From Mesorhizobium shangrilense (GTDB taxonomy: Bacteria > Pseudomonadota > Alphaproteobacteria > Rhizobiales > Rhizobiaceae): DNA of 64,000 nucleotides. The stretch lies in the NCBI RefSeq assembly GCF_028826155.1, contig NZ_JAQGPN010000001.1:2609501-2673500 (forward strand). Reading direction: 5' to 3'. The translations under genes were made by a program, and so were the position numbers. Below the pieces are notes generated by a model. It saw nothing but the letters and a program-made list of their open reading frames with translations. It was not told the origin of the DNA and ran no database searches. Positions 19,100 through 27,666 of the stretch are shown piece by piece (position 1 is the stretch's first letter; each line of letters starts with the position of its first letter).

Positions 19100-19265
19100 C
19101 GGTCCAGCGGTGGCGGCCCCCCACTCCGTCTCGCCCTCCGGGCTCGCCACCTCTCCCCCAGTTTGTAGGGTAGAGGAAGGGCGTCGAGCGTTGCCTCCGC
19201 TCTTCCTCTACCCCGTCGAGCGGGGGAGAGGTGGTTTGCGAAGCAAACCGGAGTGGGGGTCGACC
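19100..19265. repeat. Palindromic intergenic repeat between soeC and lpxXL
   Basis: The two halves are inverted copies that share the blocks CCCCCACTCCG, CCACCTCTCCCCC and GGGTAGAGGAAG. The segments between these blocks differ, and each half has its own small internal hairpin (for example GTTTGCTTCGCAAAC on the right). Conserved stems with variable loops suggest a mosaic repeat family. It lies between two convergent genes and may act as a transcription barrier. Confidence 0.88.
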
Positions 19266-19305
19266 TTGTCGCCACCACCTACGGGTGACCACGGCAGGTC
19301 GACGC

Positions 19306-20241
19306 TCAGCGCGCCTTCGCCGGCGTCAGCTTCCAGCGCTTGTGGAACCACATCCACTGGCCGGGATGCTCCCGCACCCAGCGTTCCACGATGTCGTTCA
19401 GCAACTGTGCGGTCGCCTTGGCGTCGATCTCCCCACTCGCATCGCGCGGCAGCTCGACCTTCGGCTCCAGTTCGAGCCGGAAACGGTTGCCGGGGAGGCG
19501 GATGCAGCGGGCCGGGTAGACGTCGGCGTCATACTGGCGCGCCAGCTTGGGCACCAGGGGGCTCGTCTCGCACTCGCGGCCGAAGAAGGTGGTCCTGATG
19601 CCGTACTGGAATTTCTGGTCAACCAGCACGCCGATGGCGCCGTTATCCTCCAGGATGCGTGCGAGCGTGAAGGCGACGCCCCTGCGTGAGGCGAGCAGGC
19701 CGCTCATGCCGTTGCTGCGCGCCTTGAAGATGTATTTCGCCAGGAACGGGTTGTTGGGCGGCCGGAACAGGAAGGAAGCGCCGAGGCCATAAACGGTGCC
19801 GGCGATCGCCAGCATCTCGAAATTGCCGGTGTGGCCGGTGATCGTGATGCGCGGCTTGTCCTGGTTCGCCAGCTCGATGAAGCGCTCGACGCCGACGACC
19901 TCGACCCGGCCGATCTTGTCGGAAAACGGCTCGAAATCGAACAGGGTGTCGAGGAAGATGTATTCGGCCGCCAGCCGCGCCATGTTGGCCCACATGTCGG
20001 AGGCGATCTCGTCGATCTCGGCTTCCGACTTCTCCGGAAAAGCCTGGCGCAGGTTGTCCAGCGCAACGCGGTGCCGGCCGACCTTTGGGCCCACCCAGCG
20101 CGCCGCCCTGTCGGCGAAGTCGAGCGCCTTGTCCGGCGGCACGCGCCGCAGCAGGCTCAGCACGCCGATGGCGAACTGAGCGATGACCCAGTAGTTCGCG
20201 AGCTTCAGCCACTGGCCGAGCCGCACGAGCAGGCGACGCAT
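19306..20241 (-). CDS. lpxXL: Lipid A acyltransferase for very-long-chain fatty acid, LpxXL
   Basis: The 311-residue membrane-associated acyltransferase of the HtrB/LpxL group carries HTGNFE (HX4E catalytic motif, residues 137-142). A single N-terminal hydrophobic segment anchors it to the inner membrane. In rhizobia LpxXL transfers a 27-hydroxy-C28 fatty acid from AcpXL to lipid A. It is the last gene of the acpXL cluster. The ATG at 20241 overlaps the stop of the dehydrogenase gene by one base; the TTG just before it is not needed. Confidence 0.9.
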   Translation of the reverse strand: MRRLLVRLGQWLKLANYWVIAQFAIGVLSLLRRVPPDKALDFADRAARWVGPKVGRHRVALDNLRQAFPEKSEAEIDEIASDMWANMARLAAEYIFLDTLFDFEPFSDKIGRVEVVGVERFIELANQDKPRITITGHTGNFEMLAIAGTVYGLGASFLFRPPNNPFLAKYIFKARSNGMSGLLASRRGVAFTLARILEDNGAIGVLVDQKFQYGIRTTFFGRECETSPLVPKLARQYDADVYPARCIRLPGNRFRLELEPKVELPRDASGEIDAKATAQLLNDIVERWVREHPGQWMWFHKRWKLTPAKAR

Positions 20242-21269
20242 CAAGCGACCCGGAGGATGATCTTGCCGAAGACGTCACGGCCTTCCATACGCTTCAGCGC
20301 CTCGCCGATGCCATCGAAATCGACCTCGGTGTCGATCACCGGAGAAACGATGCCGGCGGCCATCTTCTGCATGGCGTCGGCCATGTTCTCCATGCGGCAA
20401 CCGAAGGAGCCGAGGATTTTCAGCTGCTGCTGGAAGAGCTGCATCAGGTTCATCGATGTCGAAACGCCGGAGGTCGAGCCGCAGGTGACAAGGCGTCCGC
20501 CGCGCTTGAGGCAGAGCATCGAGCCAGCCCAGGTATCAGCACCGACATGCTCGAAGACGACGTCGACGCCCTTCTTCTTCGTGATCTTGCGCACGAGGCC
20601 CTCAAAACGGTCCTCGCGATAGTTGATCACGTGGTCGGCGCCCAGCGCCTTTGCCTTCTCGATCTTGTCGTTCGAGCCCACCGTGGTGATGACCGTGCAG
20701 CCCATGCGGCGCGCGAGCTGGATTGCGGCGCTGCCGATGCCTGAGCCGCCCGCGTGGACGAGGATCGTCTCGCCCGGCTGCAGCTTGGCGTTGTCGAAGA
20801 GCATGTGCTCGACGGTGCCGAAGGTGACGGGGGCGACGGCCGCGCCGACGTCGGTCACGCCGGGCGGGGCAGGGACGAGCAGGCGCGCCGGAAGGTTCAT
20901 CTTCTCCTGCGCAAAACCGTCGAGATGGAAGCCGTGCACGCCGCCGACGTTCTCGCACAGATTGTCGCGCTTCTCGCGGCATGCCTTGCAGAGGCCGCAG
21001 GTGCGCGCGCCGAAGATCGAGACGAGCTGGCCGGGAAGCAGGCCGGACACGCCGGGGCCGACCGTCTCAACGACGCCGGATGCCTCCGCGCCAATGACCA
21101 GCGGCATCTTGCGCTTGGCGAACGCCATGCCACGCCAGCCCCAGACGTCGATGTGGTTCAGCGCGACGACTCTGATGGCGACGGTCACCTCGCCCTGAGC
21201 GGGCGGGGGCGGTGGCGGGAGGTCGACGGCTTCGAGCCGGCGGTCTTCGACGAGTTGCAGTGCGCGCAT
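20241..21269 (-). CDS. Zinc-type alcohol dehydrogenase family protein of the acpXL cluster
   Basis: The 342-residue MDR-family enzyme has the structural zinc cysteines (CGLCKACREKRDNLC) and a Rossmann motif around HAGGSGIGSAA. The cluster position corresponds to the adh2XL gene of rhizobial lipid A loci, where it is thought to act in synthesis of the 27-hydroxy-C28 acyl chain, perhaps as an enoyl reductase. The precise step is not proven. It lies 30 bp after fabF1 and overlaps lpxXL by one base. Confidence 0.9.
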   Translation of the reverse strand: MRALQLVEDRRLEAVDLPPPPPPAQGEVTVAIRVVALNHIDVWGWRGMAFAKRKMPLVIGAEASGVVETVGPGVSGLLPGQLVSIFGARTCGLCKACREKRDNLCENVGGVHGFHLDGFAQEKMNLPARLLVPAPPGVTDVGAAVAPVTFGTVEHMLFDNAKLQPGETILVHAGGSGIGSAAIQLARRMGCTVITTVGSNDKIEKAKALGADHVINYREDRFEGLVRKITKKKGVDVVFEHVGADTWAGSMLCLKRGGRLVTCGSTSGVSTSMNLMQLFQQQLKILGSFGCRMENMADAMQKMAAGIVSPVIDTEVDFDGIGEALKRMEGRDVFGKIILRVA

Positions 21270-21299
21270 GGGCCTTCCAGATCAATGAAAGGAGTGCGC

Positions 21300-22571
21300 T
21301 TAGACCGCTTCTCTCGCCATGACAAGGCAGGCGTTCTGGCCGCCGAAGCCGAACGAGTTCGACAGGACCAGCGAAACGTCGGCGTTGCGCTTCACGTTCG
21401 GCACCACGTCGAGGTCGATCGCCGGGTCCGGATTGTCGTGGTTGATGGTCGGCGGGATGACGCCTTCGCGCATGGTCATCAGCGAGAAGGCGGCCTCGAT
21501 GGCGCCGGCGGCCGAAAGCGTGTGGCCGATCATCGACTTGTTCGACGAGATCGGGATCTTCTTCATGCGCTCGCCGAACACGGTCGAGAGGGAGAGGTGC
21601 TCCATCTTGTCGTTCTCGGGCGTCGAGGTGCCGTGCGCGTTGACATAGCCGATGTCGTCGGCGCTGACGCCGGCATCGGCGAGTGCGGCGTGCACGGCGG
21701 CGATTGCCGGCGAGCCGTCGGGCTTGGAGCGCGTGCGGTGGAAATCGTCGGCCTTCTCGCCGCAGCCCTTGAGGATGCCAAGAACGGTTGCGCCCCGGGC
21801 TGTCGCGCTTTCCAGGGATTCAAGCACCAGCGCCGCTCCGCCCTCGGCCATGACGAAGCCGTCGCGGTCCTTGGAGAAGGGTTTCGAGGCTTTTTCGGGG
21901 ACGGCGTTCTGGGTCGACAGCGCCGAAAGCAGGGAGAAGCGGATCAAGGCTTCCGCGGTCGCGGACCCATCTGCGCCGATGGCCAGCGCGCGGTCGGTTT
22001 CGCCGCGTCGGATCGCTTCGACGCCTAGCTGGATGGCGGTGGCGCCGGAGGCGCAGGCAGTCGAGAGCGTCACCGGCAGGCCGGTGACGCCGAACTTGTC
22101 GGCCAGGCGGTCGGCGATCGCCGCGAAGAGGGTGGTCTCCTCGATGTCGCGGCTGTTGAGGGCGCGGGCGGCGGCGAAGAGGCGCTCATAGCCGTTGCCC
22201 TCGGCCTGCGAGGCGTAGAGCGCGAAACGGTCCTGCCAGCCGAGCTCCACCGGCGGCGACGCCAGGAACAACGGTCCGCCGAAATCCCCGGAGACGCCCG
22301 ATTCGGCAATCGCCTCGGCCGCCGCGGTCTCGGCGAGTTCATAGGTGAGCGCCGACGCGCCCTTGCTGCTCGACGGCAGGAAGTCGACCATTCCGGCGAT
22401 GGTGGTGTTGAGGTGCTCGACCGGGAAGCGCGAGATGCGCCGGATGCCCGACTTGCCGGAGGTCAGCGCCCGCCAGTTGTCGGCCTTGCCGACGCCGAGC
22501 GGCGTCACCATGCCGATGCCGGTGACGGCGACGATCGGACGCCCGAGATGGTCTCTGTGCTTCTGCGCCAT
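21300..22571 (-). CDS. Beta-ketoacyl-ACP synthase, FabF1XL type
   Basis: The 423-residue condensing enzyme of the FabF class has a full catalytic set: Cys173 in STACASG, His313 in NAHGTSTPEND and His350 in KSMIGH. It would elongate acyl chains on AcpXL for the very-long-chain fatty acid of lipid A. It lies 13 bp after a second FabF-like gene that lacks the cysteine, so the two may form a heterodimer. The cluster context separates it from the housekeeping FabF. Confidence 0.93.
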   Translation of the reverse strand: MAQKHRDHLGRPIVAVTGIGMVTPLGVGKADNWRALTSGKSGIRRISRFPVEHLNTTIAGMVDFLPSSSKGASALTYELAETAAAEAIAESGVSGDFGGPLFLASPPVELGWQDRFALYASQAEGNGYERLFAAARALNSRDIEETTLFAAIADRLADKFGVTGLPVTLSTACASGATAIQLGVEAIRRGETDRALAIGADGSATAEALIRFSLLSALSTQNAVPEKASKPFSKDRDGFVMAEGGAALVLESLESATARGATVLGILKGCGEKADDFHRTRSKPDGSPAIAAVHAALADAGVSADDIGYVNAHGTSTPENDKMEHLSLSTVFGERMKKIPISSNKSMIGHTLSAAGAIEAAFSLMTMREGVIPPTINHDNPDPAIDLDVVPNVKRNADVSLVLSNSFGFGGQNACLVMAREAV

Positions 22572-22584
22572 GGCTGCCTCGCAG

Positions 22585-23772
22585 TCAGTCCGCCCTGGTC
22601 ACGAGGGCGACGCCCTCGCCGGAGTTGTAGCCGATCATCGACGCCAGCGCCGCTTTCGGCGCGCCTGCGAAGGAGGGTTCGCTTGCGTCAAGGGCTGGAT
22701 AGGCCGCACTCCGCTCCACCGCCATCGCGGCGAGCGCGACGGCAAACGGAAACTGCGCTTCCTGTAGGTGGCCGATGGCCGTGGCCATCCCGCGAGGGCG
22801 CAGGCTTGGCCGGGCGTCAAGCGCCTTGCGCTCTGCCTCGATCGCGAGCTTCGCTCCCGATCCGGCGGACACGACAAGCGTTTCGCCGTCGGCCGGCGCA
22901 GCGCGATCCAGCAGCTTGCCCAGGGAAGCTGCAAGGTCGTCGGCGTTGCGGCGTGCGCGCGCGGCAACGATCGTCGCCAGCCGCCCATAGATCCGCGCGC
23001 CCCGTGCCTTGGCGTGTTCCGCCGATTCAAGGACGAGGAAGGCGCCGCCGGAGCCCGGTACGATGCCGCCGCCCTTGGCGTCCGAGCGCGACCAGACCGG
23101 CGCAAAGGCGTCCTGGTGCAGGTGTCCACCGAGCGCATAGCCCATGATCATGCTGCGGTAGGTCGCCTGGAACGCGCCGCCGACCAGCGTGATCTTGGAC
23201 TGGCCCGACGCAATGCGCGCCACCGCGGTCGAGAGCGCCGAAATGCCGGCCGCATCCTCGCCCATGAAGGTGCGTGACGAGCCGGTGACGTTGTGGACGA
23301 TCGAGATGTTGCCGGCCAGCAGGTTGGAGAGCTGGGCAAGGAACAGCGTCGGGCGCAGGTCCGTCGTCAGCTTCTCGTTGAGGAGCATGTCGTGGTCGGG
23401 GCGCGTTTCCGAAGCCGCCAGGATCGTCTCGTCGACCGATTCATCCCGCTCGCCGCCGCCCGCGGAGATGATCATGTCCGTCCGCGACATCAGGTCCTTG
23501 TCGGACTTGATGCCGGCGTCATCCAGGGCAAGACCGGCCGTGTAGGTGCCGAGGCGCTGCCACAGCTCCATCTGCCGCTGGTCCGAACGCTTCGGAATCT
23601 GCAGGTTCCAGTCGATTTCCGGTAGCGGATGGACACTGTAGGGCGGGAACGACGTGGCGTTCACCACCGGCTCGACGCCGGGGGATGAAAGCGCGCGCCA
23701 ATGGGCGTCCGCGCCTTCGCCGAGCGAGGAAACCAGGCCTATGCCGGTGATGACGACGTCGTTGGTGCTCAT
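22585..23772 (-). CDS. Degenerate FabF-like protein, FabF2XL type
   Basis: The 395-residue thiolase-fold protein is homologous to KAS II, but the expected active-site cysteine region reads HNVTGSSRTFMG (about 160-171) with no cysteine. The first histidine motif (NAHGTSTPxND) is also lost. The second histidine survives in IGHLQEA. This pattern recalls chain-length-factor subunits of type II polyketide synthases. It probably partners FabF1XL. In the known rhizobial cluster fabZXL would lie just upstream; here only 33 bp separate this gene from acpXL. Confidence 0.9.
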   Translation of the reverse strand: MSTNDVVITGIGLVSSLGEGADAHWRALSSPGVEPVVNATSFPPYSVHPLPEIDWNLQIPKRSDQRQMELWQRLGTYTAGLALDDAGIKSDKDLMSRTDMIISAGGGERDESVDETILAASETRPDHDMLLNEKLTTDLRPTLFLAQLSNLLAGNISIVHNVTGSSRTFMGEDAAGISALSTAVARIASGQSKITLVGGAFQATYRSMIMGYALGGHLHQDAFAPVWSRSDAKGGGIVPGSGGAFLVLESAEHAKARGARIYGRLATIVAARARRNADDLAASLGKLLDRAAPADGETLVVSAGSGAKLAIEAERKALDARPSLRPRGMATAIGHLQEAQFPFAVALAAMAVERSAAYPALDASEPSFAGAPKAALASMIGYNSGEGVALVTRAD

Positions 23773-23805
23773 GCTGCGGGAGGCGCGACGGTCAGCGGTC
23801 GATCG

Positions 23806-24093
23806 TCAGGCGGAGGCCGCGCGGGCGGCGACCAGCTCGTCGATCTTTGCGCAGAGGTTCTTCATCACGAAGTACTCCTCGGTCGAACCGCGTCCTTCGT
23901 TCACATCCTGGGTCCACTTCTCCAGCGGCACCTTGATTCCGAATTCCTTGTCGATGGCAAAGACGATGTCAAGGAAATCAAGGCTGTCGATGCCGAGGTC
24001 ATCGATGGTGTGGCTGTCCGGGGTGATCTTGTCGCGATCGATCTCGCTGGTGGATGCGATGATGTCGGCAACTCTGTCAAAGGTTGTTGGCAC
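23806..24093 (-). CDS. acpXL: Acyl carrier protein AcpXL
   Basis: The 95-residue acidic carrier protein has the phosphopantetheine site DLGIDSLDF with Ser37. AcpXL is the special carrier on which the 27-hydroxy-C28 acyl chain of Rhizobiales lipid A is built. The start is GTG at 24093 with AAGGAA 5-6 nt upstream. A longer frame to 24174 exists but is unlike ACPs. It is the first gene of the cluster; the preceding 183 bp should hold the promoter. Confidence 0.94.
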   Translation of the reverse strand: MPTTFDRVADIIASTSEIDRDKITPDSHTIDDLGIDSLDFLDIVFAIDKEFGIKVPLEKWTQDVNEGRGSTEEYFVMKNLCAKIDELVAARAASA

Positions 24094-24276
24094 GGGAGTT
24101 CCTTGAACTGAACTTCGTTTGATTGGGGGAGTCGAGCGGCTCTCTATTCGCTTTTCGGCTTGAAGGGAAGTCACCTCGCACCCCGCGGGCCATTGCCCAT
24201 ATGCGCGCGCAAACGGGCCGATTCAAGTCCGGAGATGCCGTCGCCGATGACGCTGCACCGAATTCTGCAGCTGCGC

Positions 24277-24834
24277 TCAGTTGAAGATGATACGGCCGAG
24301 CACCCGGAGCCCCGTATCGGATGGCGCCACGATCACAGCTTCGCCTTCGCGCGGCGAGATTCCGGCCAGCGCGCGGATGTTCTCCAGATGCGTAACCATG
24401 ACCATGTTTCCCGAGCCGGTAAAGGCGCGGATTTCGTCCAGCACCTTCTCATTGGCCTCGAGAGCGGCCTCTTCGTCCTGCGGCAACTGGTCGAGCGGCG
24501 GGAAATCCTCGGCCTTGGTGTCTTCGAAGGCAATGCGTGCGGTGTCGCGCGCGCGGCAGTAGCGGCTGGTCAGGACACGTTCGGGGTTCCCCACCCTGGC
24601 GGCGAAAAGTGCACCGATCTTCTCCGCCTGCTGTTTGCCGCGGGCGGACAGATTACGCTGGGTGGGGCATTTCGCGAGGTCGAAATTCGCAGGATCGCCG
24701 ACACCAGGCGCGGTGGCGTGCCGCAGCAACACCACGCGGCCGCCGTCGCGCAGCAGAGCCCAGCCCGCTTCGGTTGCCAAAGCAGGCGTCACCGCGAGGC
24801 AACAGACCAAGCCCAGTAGAAATCGGATCATCAT
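24277..24834 (-). CDS. Exported histidine phosphatase family protein
   Basis: The 185-residue protein has a signal peptide (about 1-21, ALA cleavage) and the phosphoglycerate-mutase-like RHA motif (VVLLRHATAP), with a second histidine in MVMVTHLEN. It should be periplasmic and hydrolyse a phosphomonoester; the substrate is unknown. GGAG lies 3 nt before the first ATG and 6 nt before the second (24831), so either may be used. It lies upstream of acpXL on the same strand, with a gap large enough for a separate promoter. Confidence 0.87.
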   Translation of the reverse strand: MMIRFLLGLVCCLAVTPALATEAGWALLRDGGRVVLLRHATAPGVGDPANFDLAKCPTQRNLSARGKQQAEKIGALFAARVGNPERVLTSRYCRARDTARIAFEDTKAEDFPPLDQLPQDEEAALEANEKVLDEIRAFTGSGNMVMVTHLENIRALAGISPREGEAVIVAPSDTGLRVLGRIIFN

Positions 24835-25083
24835 TTTCTCCAGCCGCAACCATATAGGGATGCAAGCGGGGAGGGGAAGCAAGCTGACGGCAGGGAGGGT
24901 GGGCAAACAATCGCGTGACCGATGGGCCGCAGATGGGCGCCCGTGGCTGCATCGATCTGCCATGGAAAACTGCTGTGACGCGAACCGTGGTCGCCTTCTG
25001 AACCTTGCGCGCTGGCGCACCAGGTTTCCGCCGGACAATGCGTGGCACATTGCCTGTCCGGCCGGCCTTGCCTATCACGAGGC

Positions 25084-26031
25084 ATGTCGCCGATCGTGGA
25101 AACCACTCTCTTTATCTTCGGACTGATCGCGCTCGGCTACCTGGCCGGGCGGACAGGCTACCTCAAGCGCGAGGTTGGGGACGGGCTGTCGGCGTTCGCG
25201 GTGCGGGTCGCGTTGCCGATGCTTCTGTTCCGCACCCTCGTCGAGGCACACCTAACCGGCCTGCCGTGGGGACTTTGGGCGGTCTACTTCACCGCGGTGA
25301 CGGTGGCCTGGACGACAGGGCACTTGATCACCACGCGCGGCTTCGGCCGCGACAGCCAGGCGGGCGTGGTCGGCGGCGTGTCGTCGGCATTCTCGAATCT
25401 GGTGCTGCTCGGAGCACCGTTCATGCTCGGCGTGTTCGGACAGCCGGGTTTCGAACTGCTTTCGCTGCTCATTTCCATCCACCTGCCGATCATGCTCATG
25501 GTGTCCATGGCGCTGTTCGAGGTGTTCGGGCGGCCGAAGGGGGCGTCATTCGAGATCCTTCATTTCATCCGCTTCTTCCTCGGTCAGCTGGTGCGCAATC
25601 CGCTGATCATCGGCATCATCGCCGGCCTGCTGTGGAGAACTTCAGGGATCCCGCTTCCGCCCCTCGCGGATCGCTTCGTCGATGCGCTGGCCAACATCGC
25701 CGCACCGGTCGCGCTCTTTGCCATGGGGATTGGGCTCGGAAAGTTCCCGGTGTCCGGCAACATACGCCCGGCGCTCGTGCTGTCGGCGGTGAAGCTGTTC
25801 CTGATGCCGGCGGTCGCGCTCGCCGTCGCGGTTGTTGCCGGGCTTCCCCCGTTCACGACCAAGGTGGTGGTGATCGCTGCGGCGCTGCCTTCGGGAGTCA
25901 ACTCCTACCTGATTGCGACGCAGTTCGGCACCGGCCAGGCGCTCGCCTCGAATCAGATGACGATCGCCACGGCCGTCGCCGTGGTGACGATGTCAATCTG
26001 GCTGGGTATCCTGCAATTTCTGTTCGGATGA
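25084..26031 (+). CDS. AEC (auxin efflux carrier) family transporter
   Basis: The 315-residue membrane protein has about ten helices in two inverted halves, typical of the AEC family. Bacterial members export or import malonate, malate and similar acids, and the true substrate here is unknown. The ATG at 25084 has GAGG very close by, so GTG 25096 is possible. It stands between the histidine phosphatase (divergent) and gabD (same strand, 147 bp downstream). Confidence 0.88.
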   Translation: MSPIVETTLFIFGLIALGYLAGRTGYLKREVGDGLSAFAVRVALPMLLFRTLVEAHLTGLPWGLWAVYFTAVTVAWTTGHLITTRGFGRDSQAGVVGGVSSAFSNLVLLGAPFMLGVFGQPGFELLSLLISIHLPIMLMVSMALFEVFGRPKGASFEILHFIRFFLGQLVRNPLIIGIIAGLLWRTSGIPLPPLADRFVDALANIAAPVALFAMGIGLGKFPVSGNIRPALVLSAVKLFLMPAVALAVAVVAGLPPFTTKVVVIAAALPSGVNSYLIATQFGTGQALASNQMTIATAVAVVTMSIWLGILQFLFG

Positions 26032-26124
26032 TCGGTCTGACGGGGCCTGTGGCTCCAGCATGACCGGGGCAAGTGTTCGCTTGCCGCAACGAAATCGATG
26101 CGCGAAGATTACCCCAACATTCAC

Positions 26125-26159
26125 CATCTTAAGATGAAAGCGCGCGCCTTCGGGCGCGC
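26125..26159 (+). promoter_or_regulatory. 12-bp palindrome and UUCG hairpin upstream of gabD
   Basis: CATCTTAAGATG (26125-26136) is a perfect palindrome of operator-like size. Just after it, GCGCGCC (26142-26148) pairs with GGCGCGC (26153-26159) around a TTCG tetraloop, ending 19 bp before the gabD ATG. The first could bind a dimeric regulator and the second would be a stable stem in the 5' leader. Function is inferred from position only. Confidence 0.35.
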
Positions 26160-26178
26160 CGCATAGAGGTTCAGGAAA

Positions 26179-27636
26179 ATGCTGCAGAAAACCAGCCACT
26201 ACATGCGACAGGCGAACCTGATCGGCGGCGAGTGGGTCCAGGCCGATTCAGGCGCGACGATCGACGTCATCAACCCGGCCACGACCTTGAAGATCGGCGT
26301 CGTGCCGAAGTCCGGCAAGGCGGAGACGCGCCGCGCGATCGAGGCGGCCGAGACGGCGTTCCATGTCTGGAAGAAGACTTCCGCGCTGGAGCGCTCCAAG
26401 CTGCTGCGCAAGCTGCACGACGCCATTATGGACAACCAGGACGCGCTCGCTGAACTGCTGACCATGGAGCAGGGCAAGTCGCTGGCCGAGGCGAAGGGCG
26501 AGGTCGGCAGCTCGGCAGCCTACGTGCTGTGGTTCGCCGAGGAGGCGCGCCGCACCTACGGCGACGTCGTGCCGTCGCCTTGGGCGGACCGCCGCATCCT
26601 CGTCACCAAGGAGCCGGTCGGCGTCATCGCCGCCATCACGCCGTGGAACTTCCCGTCCTCGATGCTGTCGCGCAAGATCGCGCCGGCGCTGGCGGCGGGC
26701 TGCACAGCGGTCGTCAAGCCTGCCTCGCAGACGCCCTATTCGGGTCTGGCTTGGGGCGCGCTCTGCGAGGAGGCCGGCTTCCCGAAGGGCGCGGTGAACA
26801 TCCTCACCGGCTCGGCCGGCGAGATCGGCGACGAGATGTGCTCGAATCCACTGGTCAAGAAGCTGACGTTCACCGGCTCGACCGAGATCGGCAAGATGCT
26901 GATGGCCAAGTGCGCCTCGACGGTGAAGAAAGTGTCGATGGAACTCGGCGGCAACGCGCCGTTCATCGTCTTCGACGACGCCGATCTTGATCGGGCGGTG
27001 GAAGGTGCGATCACCGCGAAGTATCGCAACTCCGGCCAGACCTGCGTGTGCACCAACCGGTTCTTCGCGCAGGCGGGCATCTATGACCGGTTCGTGGAGA
27101 GGCTGGCCGCGGCGAGCAACAAGCTCAAGGTCGGGCCGGGCCTGGAGGAGGGGACGCAGCAGGGTCCGCTCATCGACGACAAGGCTGTCGAAAAGGTCGA
27201 GGAATTCGTCAAGGACGCCGAATCGAAGGGCGGCAAGGTCGTCACCGGCGGCAAGCGCCACGCGCTCGGAGGGTCGTTCTTCGAGCCGACCGTGATTTCG
27301 GACGCCACGCCGGACATGATGTTCATGAAAGAAGAGATTTTTGGGCCGGTCGCTCCCGTGTTCAGGTTCGACACCGAGGAAGAGGCGGTCAAGCTCGCCA
27401 ACGACACCGAGTTCGGCCTTGCCTCCTACTTCTACACCAGCAATCTCGGGCGCGCCGTGCGCGTCATGGAGGGGCTGAAATACGGCATGGTCGGCGTAAA
27501 CGAGGGACTGATCACGACGCCCGAAGCGCCATTCGGCGGGGTGAAGGAATCCGGGCTCGGGCGCGAGGGCGGCCACCAGGGCATCGAGGACTACCTCGAC
27601 ACGAAGTATGTCTGCATGGGCGGTCTGGGACTTTGA
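26179..27636 (+). CDS. gabD: Succinate-semialdehyde dehydrogenase
   Basis: The 485-residue aldehyde dehydrogenase has the NAD-binding ITPWNFPSSM and FTGSTEIGK segments, the general base in MELGGNAP, and the catalytic cysteine in SGQTCVCTNR. The CVC arrangement is characteristic of GabD-type enzymes, which oxidise succinate semialdehyde to succinate in GABA breakdown. GAGGTTCAGGA precedes the ATG. galM follows 30 bp later but its function is unrelated. Glutarate semialdehyde is an alternative substrate. Confidence 0.9.
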   Translation: MLQKTSHYMRQANLIGGEWVQADSGATIDVINPATTLKIGVVPKSGKAETRRAIEAAETAFHVWKKTSALERSKLLRKLHDAIMDNQDALAELLTMEQGKSLAEAKGEVGSSAAYVLWFAEEARRTYGDVVPSPWADRRILVTKEPVGVIAAITPWNFPSSMLSRKIAPALAAGCTAVVKPASQTPYSGLAWGALCEEAGFPKGAVNILTGSAGEIGDEMCSNPLVKKLTFTGSTEIGKMLMAKCASTVKKVSMELGGNAPFIVFDDADLDRAVEGAITAKYRNSGQTCVCTNRFFAQAGIYDRFVERLAAASNKLKVGPGLEEGTQQGPLIDDKAVEKVEEFVKDAESKGGKVVTGGKRHALGGSFFEPTVISDATPDMMFMKEEIFGPVAPVFRFDTEEEAVKLANDTEFGLASYFYTSNLGRAVRVMEGLKYGMVGVNEGLITTPEAPFGGVKESGLGREGGHQGIEDYLDTKYVCMGGLGL

Positions 27637-27666
27637 CGACCAAACCGATCAGTTGAGGGGAAGCAC

